A stretch of DNA of 64,000 nt, taken from Kitasatospora atroaurantiaca (GTDB lineage Bacteria > Actinomycetota > Actinomycetes > Streptomycetales > Streptomycetaceae). The translations under genes were made by a program, and so were the position numbers. Positions 43,399-52,358 of this stretch are shown piece after piece. Location of the stretch: the NCBI RefSeq assembly GCF_007828955.1, contig NZ_VIVR01000001.1:4340001-4404000 (forward strand), given 5' to 3'. The first letter of the stretch is position 1, and each line of letters opens with the position of its first letter. The notes beneath the pieces are model-generated. The model made no database searches. It had not been told where the DNA came from and worked only from the letters and a program-made list of their open reading frames with translations.

Positions 43399-44241
43399 CT
43401 AGAAGCTGAGCGCACCCGGGCCGATCGCCGGCACCAGCCCCTCGGCGGCGGCCCGGGTCAGCAGCCCGCGCACGGCCGCGTAGCCGGCCTCGCCCAGGTC
43501 GGCGGTGAACTCGTTCACGTACAGGCCGATGTGCTGGTCGGCGACGCCCGGGTCCATCTCCTGCGCGTGCTCCAGCACGTACGGGCGCGAGGCCGCCGGG
43601 TCCTCCCAGGCCATCCGTACGGAGGCCCGGATCGCCTCGGCGATCTCGCGCAGCCGCTCCTGGCCCAGCGAGCGCCGGGCGATGATCGCGCCGAGCGGGA
43701 TCGGCAGCCCGGTGTCCTGCTCCCAGGCCTCGCCCATGTCGGCGAGCCGGTGCAGGCCGTACTGCTGGTAGGTGAAGCGGGCCTCGTGGATCACCAGCCC
43801 GGCGTCCACCCGGCCGTCCCGGACGGCCGGCATGATCTCGTGGAACGGCAGCACGACGATCTTCCCGAAGCCGCCGGGCACCGCCTTGGCGGCCCAGAGC
43901 CGGAACAGCAGGTACGCGGTCGAGCGCTCGCTCGGCACCGCGACCGTACGGCCGGTGAGGTCCGTGTCGGGTTCGCGGGTGAGGACCAGCGGCCCGCAGC
44001 CGCGGCCCAGCGCGCCGCCGCAGGGCAGCAGCGCGTACTCGTCCAGGACCCAGGGCAGCTGCCCGTAGCTGATCTTCAGGACGTCCAGCTCGCCGCGCTC
44101 GGCCAGCCCGTTGGTGATGTCGATGTCCGCGAACGTCACCTCGGGCGCGTCGGCGCCCGGCACCAGTCCGTGCGCCCAGGCGTGGAACACGAAGGTGTCG
44201 TTGGGGCAGGGCGAGTACGCGATGCTGAGGCGCTCAGCCAC
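43399..44241 (-). CDS. mqnD: 1,4-dihydroxy-6-naphthoate synthase (menaquinone, futalosine route)
   Basis: 280-residue MqnD of the periplasmic-binding-protein fold. The signature N-terminus LSIAYSPCPNDTFVFHAW is present, with DIDITNGLAERGELDVLKISYGQLP and VIHEARFTYQQYGL (active-site His). Converts cyclic de-hypoxanthine futalosine to 1,4-dihydroxy-6-naphthoate. ATG at 44241 overlaps the mqnB end by eight bases; the two are consecutive steps of one pathway. Confidence 0.95.
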   Translation of the reverse strand: MAERLSIAYSPCPNDTFVFHAWAHGLVPGADAPEVTFADIDITNGLAERGELDVLKISYGQLPWVLDEYALLPCGGALGRGCGPLVLTREPDTDLTGRTVAVPSERSTAYLLFRLWAAKAVPGGFGKIVVLPFHEIMPAVRDGRVDAGLVIHEARFTYQQYGLHRLADMGEAWEQDTGLPIPLGAIIARRSLGQERLREIAEAIRASVRMAWEDPAASRPYVLEHAQEMDPGVADQHIGLYVNEFTADLGEAGYAAVRGLLTRAAAEGLVPAIGPGALSF

Positions 44242-44971
44242 GGGTGACCTCCTGGAGCAGTTCCTGGTAGGGCAACGCGCCGAAGGCCCGCTCCAGTGCC
44301 GCGAGGGCCTCGCCGATCCGCCAGGCCGCCCGGTCGCGCGGGCCGACGGCGTTGGAGACCGCCCGGACCTCGAAGGCCGGAATGCCGTACCGGGCCGCGG
44401 CCTCGGCCACTCCGAAGCCCTCCATCGCCTCCGCCACCGCCTGCGGGTGGCGGGACGTCAGCTCGGCGGCGCGCTCGGCGCTGCCGGTGACGGTGGAGAC
44501 GGTGAGGACGGAGCCGGAGACGGCGTCCAGGGCGTCTGAGGCCAGCGTGACGGCGCCGAGCGGAGGTGTGTGGCGCACGGTGCCGAAGCCGAGCTCGGCG
44601 ACGTCCTGGAAGCCCTCAGGGGTCTCGGCGCCCAGGTCCGCTGCCACGATCTCCTGGGCCACCACGAGCGAGCCGATCGGCGCGTGGGGGGCGAACCCGC
44701 CGGCGATTCCGGCCGAGACCACCAGCGAGTACCGGTACGCGGCCAGCACGCTCGCCGTCGCGGCAGCCGCGGCGGCCGGGCCGACCCCGCCGACCAGGAC
44801 GTCCACGGGCACCCCGGGCGCGTGCTCGCTGCGCCGCAGCTCGCCCCCGGGGACCGGGACCGGCCAGGAGTCGTCCTTCAGCCCTCGCAGTACGGCCTCG
44901 GCCTCGGCCTGAACGGCAACGACGACGAGCAGCCCGGGGGGCTGCTCGTCGTCGGAGAGGTAACGGCTCAC
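44234..44971 (-). CDS. mqnB: Futalosine hydrolase
   Basis: 245-residue nucleosidase-phosphorylase-type enzyme that releases hypoxanthine from futalosine. LLVVVAVQAEAEAVLRGL, VVSAGIAGGFAPHAPIGSLVVAQEI and EGFGVAEAAARYGIPAFEVRAVSNAVGPRD match the family (Glu and Asp active-site residues). GTG start overlaps the previous stop as GTGA. A perfect 16-base-pair hairpin covers codons about 6-17; no other start codon precedes the conserved core. Confidence 0.92.
   Translation of the reverse strand: MSRYLSDDEQPPGLLVVVAVQAEAEAVLRGLKDDSWPVPVPGGELRRSEHAPGVPVDVLVGGVGPAAAAAATASVLAAYRYSLVVSAGIAGGFAPHAPIGSLVVAQEIVAADLGAETPEGFQDVAELGFGTVRHTPPLGAVTLASDALDAVSGSVLTVSTVTGSAERAAELTSRHPQAVAEAMEGFGVAEAAARYGIPAFEVRAVSNAVGPRDRAAWRIGEALAALERAFGALPYQELLQEVTRG
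44920..44954. promoter_or_regulatory. Hairpin inside the start region of mqnB
   Basis: Perfect 16-base-pair stem with a three-base loop. On the transcript it begins 14 bases after the DUF2771 stop and 17 bases into mqnB. It looks like a terminator but is coding, so it may tune read-through or translation from the first gene into mqnB-mqnD. Confidence 0.65.
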
Positions 44972-45510
44972 TTGGTGGCGGCGACCGTGACGGCGTCCTT
45001 GTTCTTCAGCTGGAAGTACCAGACACCGATGATGTCCTGGGTCTTCTGGTCGGCCTCGACCACGGTGACGGTGGTCTTCTCGCCGGCGTTCAGCACGCTG
45101 GTCGCCGCGACCGAACCCGAGTAGGTGGAGCCCTTGCGGGCGCTGGCCAGCGTCGCCTGGCCCTGGGTGCCGCCGTTGGTGAAGGCGAACCAGCCCTTGT
45201 CCGCCACGCCCGGCTCCACGCCGACGCCGATCTGGTCGCTGGCCACGACGTCGGAGGTCGGCAGGGAGCCGTCGGCCTCCGCCTTCTTGGCGTCCGACTG
45301 GCACTTGGCCTGCGCCTCCTCGCTCAGCGCCTTGCCGTCGTTGTAGCAGAACGGCGCGGAGTGGATGGAGGAGCGGCCGACCGTCAGGGTGGCCAGGTGC
45401 TTCTCGGGCTCGCCCTTGTCGTTGGCGTGCGCGACGGAGAGGCCGACCGTGCCGGCGCCGATCACGACGACGGCGCCGAGGGCGGCGATGACACGGGTGC
45501 TGAGGCTCAT
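44968..45510 (-). CDS. DUF2771 protein (secreted/membrane-anchored)
   Basis: 180 residues with an N-terminal hydrophobic segment (VIAALGAVVVIGAGTVGLSVAHA) that is a signal peptide or anchor, then a soluble extracellular domain with two Cys (SAPFCYND, EAQAKCQSD) likely disulfide-bonded, and a strand-rich C-terminus (IIGVWYFQLKNKDAVTVAATK). Matches DUF2771, often upstream of mqnB in Streptomyces. TAGCCT seven bases before the ATG suggests leaderless transcription. First gene of the mqnB-mqnD operon. Confidence 0.82.
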   Translation of the reverse strand: MSLSTRVIAALGAVVVIGAGTVGLSVAHANDKGEPEKHLATLTVGRSSIHSAPFCYNDGKALSEEAQAKCQSDAKKAEADGSLPTSDVVASDQIGVGVEPGVADKGWFAFTNGGTQGQATLASARKGSTYSGSVAATSVLNAGEKTTVTVVEADQKTQDIIGVWYFQLKNKDAVTVAATK

Positions 45511-45594
45511 GGGCAAGAGGCTACCGGGCTTTGCCGATCACGCTGCGCCGGGGTGGGCCGTGCAGGGTCAGGTCGTGTCGCGGTTGGGAGCGTC

Positions 45595-47196
45595 CTAGGC
45601 CACCCGAGGGCGGGCGGCCGGCCCGCGCAGCCCGACCTTGAAGAGCGAGCGCACCGTCCAGAGCAGCACCAGCCCCACCACCCCGGCCGCCACCGAGAGG
45701 CCCAGCGCCCCGTCCAGCGGCAGCAGGATGCCCAGCGCGCCGCCGACCACCCAGGAGAGCTGCAGCACCGTCTCGGACCGGGCGAAGGCAGACGTCCGCA
45801 CCGCCTCCGGGACGTCCCGCTGGATCAGCGCGTCCAGCGCCAGCTTGCCCAGCGAGGCCGCGACCCCGGCCGCCAGCGCCAGCAGGGCCACCGTCAGCAG
45901 GCTGTACCAGAGAGCTGCCGCGCTCGCCGCGACCGTGGCCAGCAGCAGCATCGCGGTGACCGTCGCCTCCGAGCCACGGGTCCGCAGCCAGGAGCCGAAC
46001 ACCGAGCCCAGGGCGTTCCCGATGCCCGCCGCGGCGGCGATGATGCCGAGGCTCACCGTCGCCGGCACGCCGCCGACCGGGTCGTCCCGCAACAGGAAGG
46101 CCAGGAACATCACCATGAAGCCGACCAGCCAGCGCAGCGCCGACACCGCCCGCAGGGCGAGGATCACCGACGGGCCGACCGTACGCAGGCTCGCCTTGCC
46201 GGGCGGCGGCTGCGGTTCCTTGTACAGATGGGGAAGGTGGTGGGGATGGTGGGGGTGGTGCTCGTCGGCGTGCAGGTCGGCCCGCAGCTCGCCCTTGGCG
46301 GAGTCCACCTTGTGCGGCAGGTGGAAGGCCATCACGGTGCCGATCACGAAGACCAGGAACGCCCCGCGCAACGGCCAGCCGGGCCCGATCAGGTGCAGAA
46401 CCCCGCCGACGCCCGCCGCGACCATGGTGGCCATCAGACCGGCAAGGGTGACCCGGGAGTTCGCCTTCACCAGGGACAGCTGCGGTGGCAGCAGCCGGGG
46501 CACCACGACGCTGCGCACCACGCCGTACGCCTTCGAGGCGACCAGCACCCCGAGGGCCTCCGGGTAGAGCGCGATTCCGCCGGTGGCCACCGTGCCCGCC
46601 ATCGTCCAGGCCAGCACCGCCCGGGCCAGCATGGACATCGCCATGGCGGCGCGGCGGCCGTGTGGCAGGCGGTCCAGCAGTGGGCCGATCACCGGGGCCA
46701 GCAGGGCGAACGGGGCCATCGTGATCAGCAGGTAGGCGGCGACCCGGCCACGGGCCTCGCCGGTCGGCACCGAGAAGAAGATGGTGGAGGCCAGTGCGAC
46801 GGTGATCAGCATGTCGCCGAAGGAGTTCAGCGCGTGCAGTTCGATCAGCTTGGCCAGGCCCGACTCGCCCGCGCCTTCGGCGGCCGTCGCCCGGCGGATC
46901 TGGCGGCCCGTGCCGTGCACCATCCGGCCGGTCCGCAGGCCGGCCGCGGAGGCGCCGCGCACCAGGAGGTTCCTGGACCTGGGGGAGGTGTCCTGCTCGG
47001 ACTCCCCGTCGGGTTCCTGGTCGACAGCGGTCGGCGCGGAGCCGTCCTCCGGCTGCGGCTCCGCTTCGTCCGCAGGGGGGACCGGGGGCTGCTGTCGCGG
47101 CACGGCGCTCGGCTCCGGGGAGGGATCCGGGGAGCCGTCGGCCTGCGGATCGTGCAGTGCGCGCCGCGACGAGGTCTCGTCCGCCACATTAGCCAT
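45595..47196 (-). CDS. MFS transporter
   Basis: 533 residues. Long acidic, Pro-rich cytoplasmic N-terminus (1-100), then about 12 membrane helices starting at LNSFGDMLITVALASTIFF. A cytoplasmic loop near 265-285 is His-rich (ADEHHPHHPHHLPHLY). PERM-type transporter close in position and size to the mycobacterial MFS gene beside CspB. Substrate unknown. ATG at 47196. The region 47197-47521 separates it from the divergent DUF3027 gene. Confidence 0.88.
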   Translation of the reverse strand: MANVADETSSRRALHDPQADGSPDPSPEPSAVPRQQPPVPPADEAEPQPEDGSAPTAVDQEPDGESEQDTSPRSRNLLVRGASAAGLRTGRMVHGTGRQIRRATAAEGAGESGLAKLIELHALNSFGDMLITVALASTIFFSVPTGEARGRVAAYLLITMAPFALLAPVIGPLLDRLPHGRRAAMAMSMLARAVLAWTMAGTVATGGIALYPEALGVLVASKAYGVVRSVVVPRLLPPQLSLVKANSRVTLAGLMATMVAAGVGGVLHLIGPGWPLRGAFLVFVIGTVMAFHLPHKVDSAKGELRADLHADEHHPHHPHHLPHLYKEPQPPPGKASLRTVGPSVILALRAVSALRWLVGFMVMFLAFLLRDDPVGGVPATVSLGIIAAAAGIGNALGSVFGSWLRTRGSEATVTAMLLLATVAASAAALWYSLLTVALLALAAGVAASLGKLALDALIQRDVPEAVRTSAFARSETVLQLSWVVGGALGILLPLDGALGLSVAAGVVGLVLLWTVRSLFKVGLRGPAARPRVA

Positions 47197-47521
47197 CCTG
47201 CCCGAGAAAGCCCCGGTTCACGAGGGAAGGAGAGGGAGACCCGCCGACAATCGGGAACGGCCGGGCACCGGGCTGTCCCGGGGAGCCGACCGGCGGGTAG
47301 CCTGCACTACGCGCATGCAGACCCTGCGGGCGGCGCGGCCGGTCCACGGACCGGCTCCGAGTCGCGCAGAATAGGGATAGACGGTACCCAGCGGGACCGG
47401 AACCCGTGTCAAGGTCTGTCGAAGCTCTTCGGGTGGTTTCTCCGGGAGCCGCCGCAACGGAGCGGGCGACAGACCGCAGGCAATGGACCGCAGGCAACAG
47501 AACTGGGAGAGAATCGACGCC
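47197..47521. promoter_or_regulatory. Divergent promoter region (MFS / DUF3027)
   Basis: 325 bases. Contains GCCGGTCC-AC-GGACCGGC (47338-47355), a perfect 8+2+8 palindrome, and TAGGGAT (47372-47378), a possible -10 toward the DUF3027 gene. Confidence 0.45.
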
Positions 47522-48415
47522 GTGAGTGCTGCGATGCGAAGCCGTACCCCTGACCGGCTCTGTGCCGAGGCTGTCGAACTCGCCCGTCAGGCAGCAGTCG
47601 ACGCCGTCGGCCCCGAGACCGTCGGGGCGCACCTCGGCGCCCAGGCGGACGGCGAGCGGGTCGTGACCCACACGTTCGAGTGCCTCGACGCGGCGTACCG
47701 CGGCTGGCACTGGGCCGTCACCGTGGCGCGCGCGCCGCGCGCCAAGAACGTCACGCTGGACGAGACGGTGCTGCTGCCCGGCCCCGACGCCGTCCTCGCC
47801 CCGCAGTGGGTGCCGTGGAGCGAGCGCCTGCGTCCGGGCGACATGGGCCCCGGCGACCTGCTGCCCACCGACGCCGACGACCTGCGCCTGGAGCCGGGCT
47901 GGTCCGGCGAGGACGAGCCGGCGCCGAACTCCGCGGTGGTGCTGGAGGCCGAGGAGGACCTGGTCGTCACCGACCCGCACGTTCAGCCCGCGCCCGCCCG
48001 TGCGCAGATCGGTGCGGTCGCCGAGGAGCTCGGCATGGGCCGGCCGCGGGTGCTCTCCCGCCTCGGGCTGCACCTGGCGGCTGATCGCTGGGAGACCGCG
48101 TACGGTGCGCAGACGCCGATGGCGCAGGCCGCCCCCGCGCACTGCAACAGCTGTGGCTTCCTGATCCCGATCGGCGGCTCGCTCGGGCAGGCCTTCGGGG
48201 TCTGCGGCAACGAGTTCGGTCCTGCCGACGGCCAGGTCGTCTCACTCGCGTACGGCTGCGGCGGGCACTCCGAGGCCGCGGTCCTGCCCGCTCCGCCCAC
48301 GCCGTCCGAGCTGATCCTGGACGAGCTGGTGGTCGAGCCCCTGCAGCTCCACCCCGACCGCTCCAGCGGCTCCGTCGAGCCCGACGCCCCCGCCGAGGAA
48401 CTCGGCCACGCCTGA
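47522..48415 (+). CDS. DUF3027 protein
   Basis: 297 residues. AAYRGWHWAVTVARAPRAKNVTLDETVLLPGPDAVLAPQWVPW is the DUF3027 signature. A putative zinc site is made by CNSCGFLI and CGNEFGP. No membrane segments. GTG at 47522 with GGGAGA ten bases upstream; an in-frame start at 47483 would add 13 residues. Function unknown; beside the large ATPase gene on the same strand. Confidence 0.85.
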   Translation: MSAAMRSRTPDRLCAEAVELARQAAVDAVGPETVGAHLGAQADGERVVTHTFECLDAAYRGWHWAVTVARAPRAKNVTLDETVLLPGPDAVLAPQWVPWSERLRPGDMGPGDLLPTDADDLRLEPGWSGEDEPAPNSAVVLEAEEDLVVTDPHVQPAPARAQIGAVAEELGMGRPRVLSRLGLHLAADRWETAYGAQTPMAQAAPAHCNSCGFLIPIGGSLGQAFGVCGNEFGPADGQVVSLAYGCGGHSEAAVLPAPPTPSELILDELVVEPLQLHPDRSSGSVEPDAPAEELGHA

Positions 48416-48446
48416 CCCCACGCCCCCACTCGCAGGGGCAACCATT

Positions 48447-48690
48447 CAGGGGCGCGGGCCTCTGCTCGATCAACTGCGTGCGCGACCAGCCCTCTACGGA
48501 GGTGCATGGTTGGCGGCGCAGTTCCCCGCGCTCCTGGGGCACCCGCTCGTACGGGTTTCTTGATGGCCCCTGCTCGGGCGGCCGGCCAAACAGGGGCGCG
48601 GGGAACTGCGCGACCGGCCACTGACCGAGGTGCATGGTTGGCGGCGCAGTTCCCCGCGCTCCTGATGCACCCGCCCGCACGGGTATCTCC
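48447..48690. repeat. Dispersed palindromic repeat, tandem pair (copies E1 and E2)
   Basis: Two copies of the family arms: E1 48447-48535 (left arm eroded) and E2 48591-48664, each with the same adjacent segment (GGAGGTGCATGGTTGGCGG-like, then CACCCGC..G.ACGGGT). The right two-thirds of the unit is duplicated almost base for base, so the pair arose by local duplication. It fills the gap 48416-48802. Confidence 0.85.
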
Positions 48691-48802
48691 GCGACGCTGA
48701 ATGCGGGTGTCTCCGAGCCCCGTGGTCGGTCGGAGAGCCGCCGCGGGGGAGAATGCCCCCGTACGCACGGCAGGGTGGCAGACGGCGGAGGGTGGCAGTC
48801 CA

Positions 48803-51800
48803 GTGGAGCCTCGGATCATCGGCAGCGGTACGGACGAGCAGGCCGCCGACGTCTTCGACACGGCCGCGCTGCGCCACCGGGTGCTGGACGCCTGGACGGC
48901 GGCCCCGGCGCGCTTCCGGGAGGACGCCAACGCGGAGGAGGAGCTCGCCCTCGGCGGGTACCGCGACCGGCTGATCGTCGAGCTGGCCCAGAACGCCGCC
49001 GACGCCGCCGCCCGGGCCGGCACCGCCCCCGGCCGCCTCCGGCTCACCCTGCGCGACGGCGTCCTGGCCGCCGCCAACACCGGTGCCCCGCTGGACGAGG
49101 CCGCCGTGGAGTCGCTCTCCACCCTCCGCGCCTCCTCCAAGCGCACCGACGAGTCCCCCACCGTCGGCCGCTTCGGCGTCGGCTTCGCCGCCGTCCTCGC
49201 CGTCACCGACGAACCGGCCGTGCTCAGCAGCCACGGCGGTGTCCGCTGGTCGCTCGGTGAGGCGTACGCGCTCACCGAGGCCCGGCCCCAGCTGGTCGAG
49301 GAGCTGCGCCGGCGCGAGGGCCATGTGCCGCTGCTGCGCCTGCCGTTCCCCGCCGAGGGCGCCGCGCCCGCCGGGTACGACACCGTGGTGGTCCTCCCGC
49401 TGCGGGACGCCGCCGCCGAGGACCTCACCCGCAGGCTGCTCGCGGAGATCGACGACGCCCTGCTGCTCACCCTCCCCGGCCTCGCCGAGATCACCGTCGA
49501 GACCCCCGACGGCACCCGGGTCCTGACCCGCTCCGCCGCCGACCAGCAGCCCGACGGCATCACCACCGTCACCCTCACCGACGGCTCCGCGCGGACCGTC
49601 TGGCAGACCGTCACGCTCGCCGGGACCACCGCGCCCGAGCTGCTCACCGACCGCCCCACCGAGGAGCGCGCCCGCCCGTACTGGACGGTGACCTGGGCCG
49701 TCCCCGTCGACGGGACGGGTACCCCGCAGCCGCTGCGCACCAACCCCGTCGTGCACGCGCCGACCCCGAGCGACGAACCCCTGGGCGTACCGGCCCTGTT
49801 GATCGCCGGGTACCCCTTGGACTCCACCCGTCGGCACGTCGCCCCCGGTGCGCTCACCGACTTCCTCACCGAGCGCGCTGCCGACGCCTACGCGGACCTG
49901 CTGCGTGCCCGGGGCGGTGACCTGGGCTCGCTCGGCCTGGTCCCCGGCCCGCTCGGCCAGGGTGCGCTGGACAACGCGCTGCGGGGGGCGATCCTCAAGC
50001 GCCTCCCGGCCACGCCGTTCCTGCCGCACCCGGCGCCGGTCGAGGAGGGCACCCCCGCCCTGCGCCCGCGCGACGCCACGCTTCTCGAGGGCGCCGACCG
50101 CTCGGTGGTCGAGGCGCTCGCGCCGATCTTCCCCGGCCTGCTCCCGGCCGGCCTGGAGCGCCGTACGGAGCTCCGCGTACTCGCCGTCCGGCGGGTGCCG
50201 CTCGCCGAGGTGGTGGACCAACTCGGCGGCCTGGAGCGGGAACCGTCCTGGTGGCGCAACCTGTACGCGGCGCTGGCCGGGGCCGACCCGGAGGCGCTCG
50301 GCGCGCTGCCCGTGCCGCTCGCCGACGGCCGTACCGTCACCGGCCCGCGCCGCGTCCTGCTTCCCTCCGACGCCGCCGACTGGGCCGGGTACGAGGGCTA
50401 CCCCGAGGCCCTGGCCGAGGCGCTCAGCCTGCTCGACCTGCGGCTCGCCCACCCCGATGCCGCGCACCCGCTGCTGGCCAAGCTCGGCGCCAACACCGCG
50501 ACCCCGGCAGGGGTGTTGGACACCCCGGAGGTCCGGGCGGCCGTCGCCCGCTCGCTGGAGGTGGGCGAGGACGACTTCGACGCCGCCGTCGACCTCGCGG
50601 ATGCCGTGCTCGCCCTGGTCAAGGCCGCCGAGGCCGCACCCGGCGACCACCCGTGGCTGGCCCGGCTGGCGCTTCCGGACGACGAGGGCGAGCTGTCCCG
50701 GGCCGGTGAGCTGATCCTCCCCGACAGCCCGCTGGCCGCACTGGCCCGCGAGGACGACGCCGGGTACGTGGACGAGGACCTGCTGGAGCGCTGGGGCCCC
50801 GAAGTGCTGGCGGCGGCAGGGGTGTTGAACAGCTTTGTGCTGGTCCGCGCCGAGGACGTGGTGCTGGACCCGGACGACCTGGAGCGGCTCGACCCGACCG
50901 TCCCCGCCGACCGGGCGGCCGGCGGCCGCCCGACCGGCCTGCTGGACGAGGCCCCGGACGGCCTGGCCGAGTGGTGCGAGGATGCCCTGGAGGCCCTGAA
51001 CGCCGACGAGGGCGACCTGGGCGTGCCCCCGGTCGCCGCCGAGCTACTGGCCGTCCGCGATCTCGACCTGGTCGACGACCGGGCCTGGCCGGAGGCCCTG
51101 GCCCTGCTGGCCCGCCCGCCGTACCGGGAGGCCGTGGTCAACCCGGTCCGCACCCTGCTGCCCGACGGCAGTTACGTCGACCTGCCGCCGTACACCGCCT
51201 GGTGGCTGCGCGACCACCCCGTGCTGGACGGCCGCGAGCCCGCCGGGCTGCGCGCGGCCGGCGCCGACCCGCTGCTGCGCGGCCTCTACGACGAGGCCCG
51301 CACCTCGCTGGACGAGACCTTCCTGCACGCCCTCGGCGTGCGCACCACGCTCGCCGCACTGCTCGCCGAGACGCACGGCCCGGACGAGCTGCTGGACCGC
51401 CTGGCCGACCCGGCCTCGATCGTGACGCACCGTCAACTGCACGGTGTCCACACGGCGCTGGCCGCCGTCCCGGCGGAGCGGATCGAGTCGCTCGACGTGG
51501 TCAGGGCGCTGCCGCCGCTGGACCGCGAGACCGGCCGCCGCCCCTCGCACACGGTGATCGTGGACGCCTCGGAGGCCGTCGTCGCCGACGCCCCCGACCT
51601 GGTGGAGCTCCTCCACTCGCACCCGCTGCTGCCCGTCGCCCCGGAGCTCGCCGCCGAGCTCGCCGAGCGACTGCACGTCTCGCTGGCCAGCGAGGTGGCC
51701 GGCGGCCGGGTGCTCTCGGAGGGCACCCTGCACCGGACCCCGGCCGTGGTCCGGGAGTTGCTGCCCGGCTGTCCGGCGGCGTACGAGGAGCACGAGGAGC

Positions 51801-52093
51801 TCCTGGTGGTCGGCCCGGACGGCGAGGAGGCCGCCGTCGGCTGGCGCTGGGACACCGGCGCCCCGGCCCCGGAGGTCCCGTACGACCCGGAGAGCGCCGA
51901 AGAGGCCGACGAGGACGACGAGTTCGAGGTGCCGCCGGTGCCCGGTCTGCTGCACGCGGCCACCCCGGAGGGCCTGGCCGCCGGCCTCGCCTGGTCGGTC
52001 GGCCAGTGGCACCGCCGCTTCGAGATCCTGGCCGCGCTCACCGAGCCGGACCGCGCCTACGAGCTGCTGGCCGCCCGCGACTTCGAGTCCTGA
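48803..52093 (+). CDS. Large sacsin/Hsp90-like GHKL ATPase-domain protein
   Basis: 1096 residues. The N-terminus is a GHKL ATP-binding fold of the sacsin type: VELAQNAADAAARAG (N-box, near 58), AAANTGAPLDEAAVESL (G1-like) and GRFGVGFAAVLAV (G2-like, near 122). The remaining about 850 residues have no recognisable domain: long helical, Leu/Asp/Glu-rich, with an acidic linker (EEADEDDEFEVPP). No signal peptide. GTG start with GGAGG about 12 bases upstream. Sacsin-type proteins are chaperone-like in eukaryotes; the role in actinobacteria is not known to me. Confidence 0.82.
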   Translation: MEPRIIGSGTDEQAADVFDTAALRHRVLDAWTAAPARFREDANAEEELALGGYRDRLIVELAQNAADAAARAGTAPGRLRLTLRDGVLAAANTGAPLDEAAVESLSTLRASSKRTDESPTVGRFGVGFAAVLAVTDEPAVLSSHGGVRWSLGEAYALTEARPQLVEELRRREGHVPLLRLPFPAEGAAPAGYDTVVVLPLRDAAAEDLTRRLLAEIDDALLLTLPGLAEITVETPDGTRVLTRSAADQQPDGITTVTLTDGSARTVWQTVTLAGTTAPELLTDRPTEERARPYWTVTWAVPVDGTGTPQPLRTNPVVHAPTPSDEPLGVPALLIAGYPLDSTRRHVAPGALTDFLTERAADAYADLLRARGGDLGSLGLVPGPLGQGALDNALRGAILKRLPATPFLPHPAPVEEGTPALRPRDATLLEGADRSVVEALAPIFPGLLPAGLERRTELRVLAVRRVPLAEVVDQLGGLEREPSWWRNLYAALAGADPEALGALPVPLADGRTVTGPRRVLLPSDAADWAGYEGYPEALAEALSLLDLRLAHPDAAHPLLAKLGANTATPAGVLDTPEVRAAVARSLEVGEDDFDAAVDLADAVLALVKAAEAAPGDHPWLARLALPDDEGELSRAGELILPDSPLAALAREDDAGYVDEDLLERWGPEVLAAAGVLNSFVLVRAEDVVLDPDDLERLDPTVPADRAAGGRPTGLLDEAPDGLAEWCEDALEALNADEGDLGVPPVAAELLAVRDLDLVDDRAWPEALALLARPPYREAVVNPVRTLLPDGSYVDLPPYTAWWLRDHPVLDGREPAGLRAAGADPLLRGLYDEARTSLDETFLHALGVRTTLAALLAETHGPDELLDRLADPASIVTHRQLHGVHTALAAVPAERIESLDVVRALPPLDRETGRRPSHTVIVDASEAVVADAPDLVELLHSHPLLPVAPELAAELAERLHVSLASEVAGGRVLSEGTLHRTPAVVRELLPGCPAAYEEHEELLVVGPDGEEAAVGWRWDTGAPAPEVPYDPESAEEADEDDEFEVPPVPGLLHAATPEGLAAGLAWSVGQWHRRFEILAALTEPDRAYELLAARDFES

Positions 52094-52347
52094 CGGTCCT
52101 TGAGCTCCCTCAGCGACTCGAGGTCCTGGACCAGCTGAGCCGCCTCCGGGGCCCGGAGCGTGCGGTACACCGCGACCGCACACCCGGCCCCGGCGGCGGC
52201 GACCAGCAGCAGGAGCGGTCCGTGCAGCCGCTGCGGCAGCGCGCCCAGGGCGGCCAGCCCGTGCACCACCAGCCACCCGAGGAAGGCGCTGGTCACCCCG
52301 GCACAGAAGGCGGTGAACGCCTCCAGATCCCCACCCCGACGTGCCAT
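52057..52347 (-). CDS. Small two-helix membrane protein
   Basis: 96 residues with two hydrophobic helices (about 10-34 and 41-62) and a charged helical tail (QLVQDLESLRELKDRQDSKS). Starts 11 bases after the P-type ATPase stop, so cotranscribed with it. It overlaps the convergent ATPase-domain gene by 37 bases. A regulatory subunit for the pump is conceivable only by position. Confidence 0.7.
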   Translation of the reverse strand: MARRGGDLEAFTAFCAGVTSAFLGWLVVHGLAALGALPQRLHGPLLLLVAAAGAGCAVAVYRTLRAPEAAQLVQDLESLRELKDRQDSKSRAASSS

Positions 52348-52358
52348 CTCCGAGCCCC

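Noticed and set aside
46485..46724. Short plus-strand frames opposite the MFS gene
   Set aside because: Antisense shadows with Arg/Pro-rich translation and no start signals.
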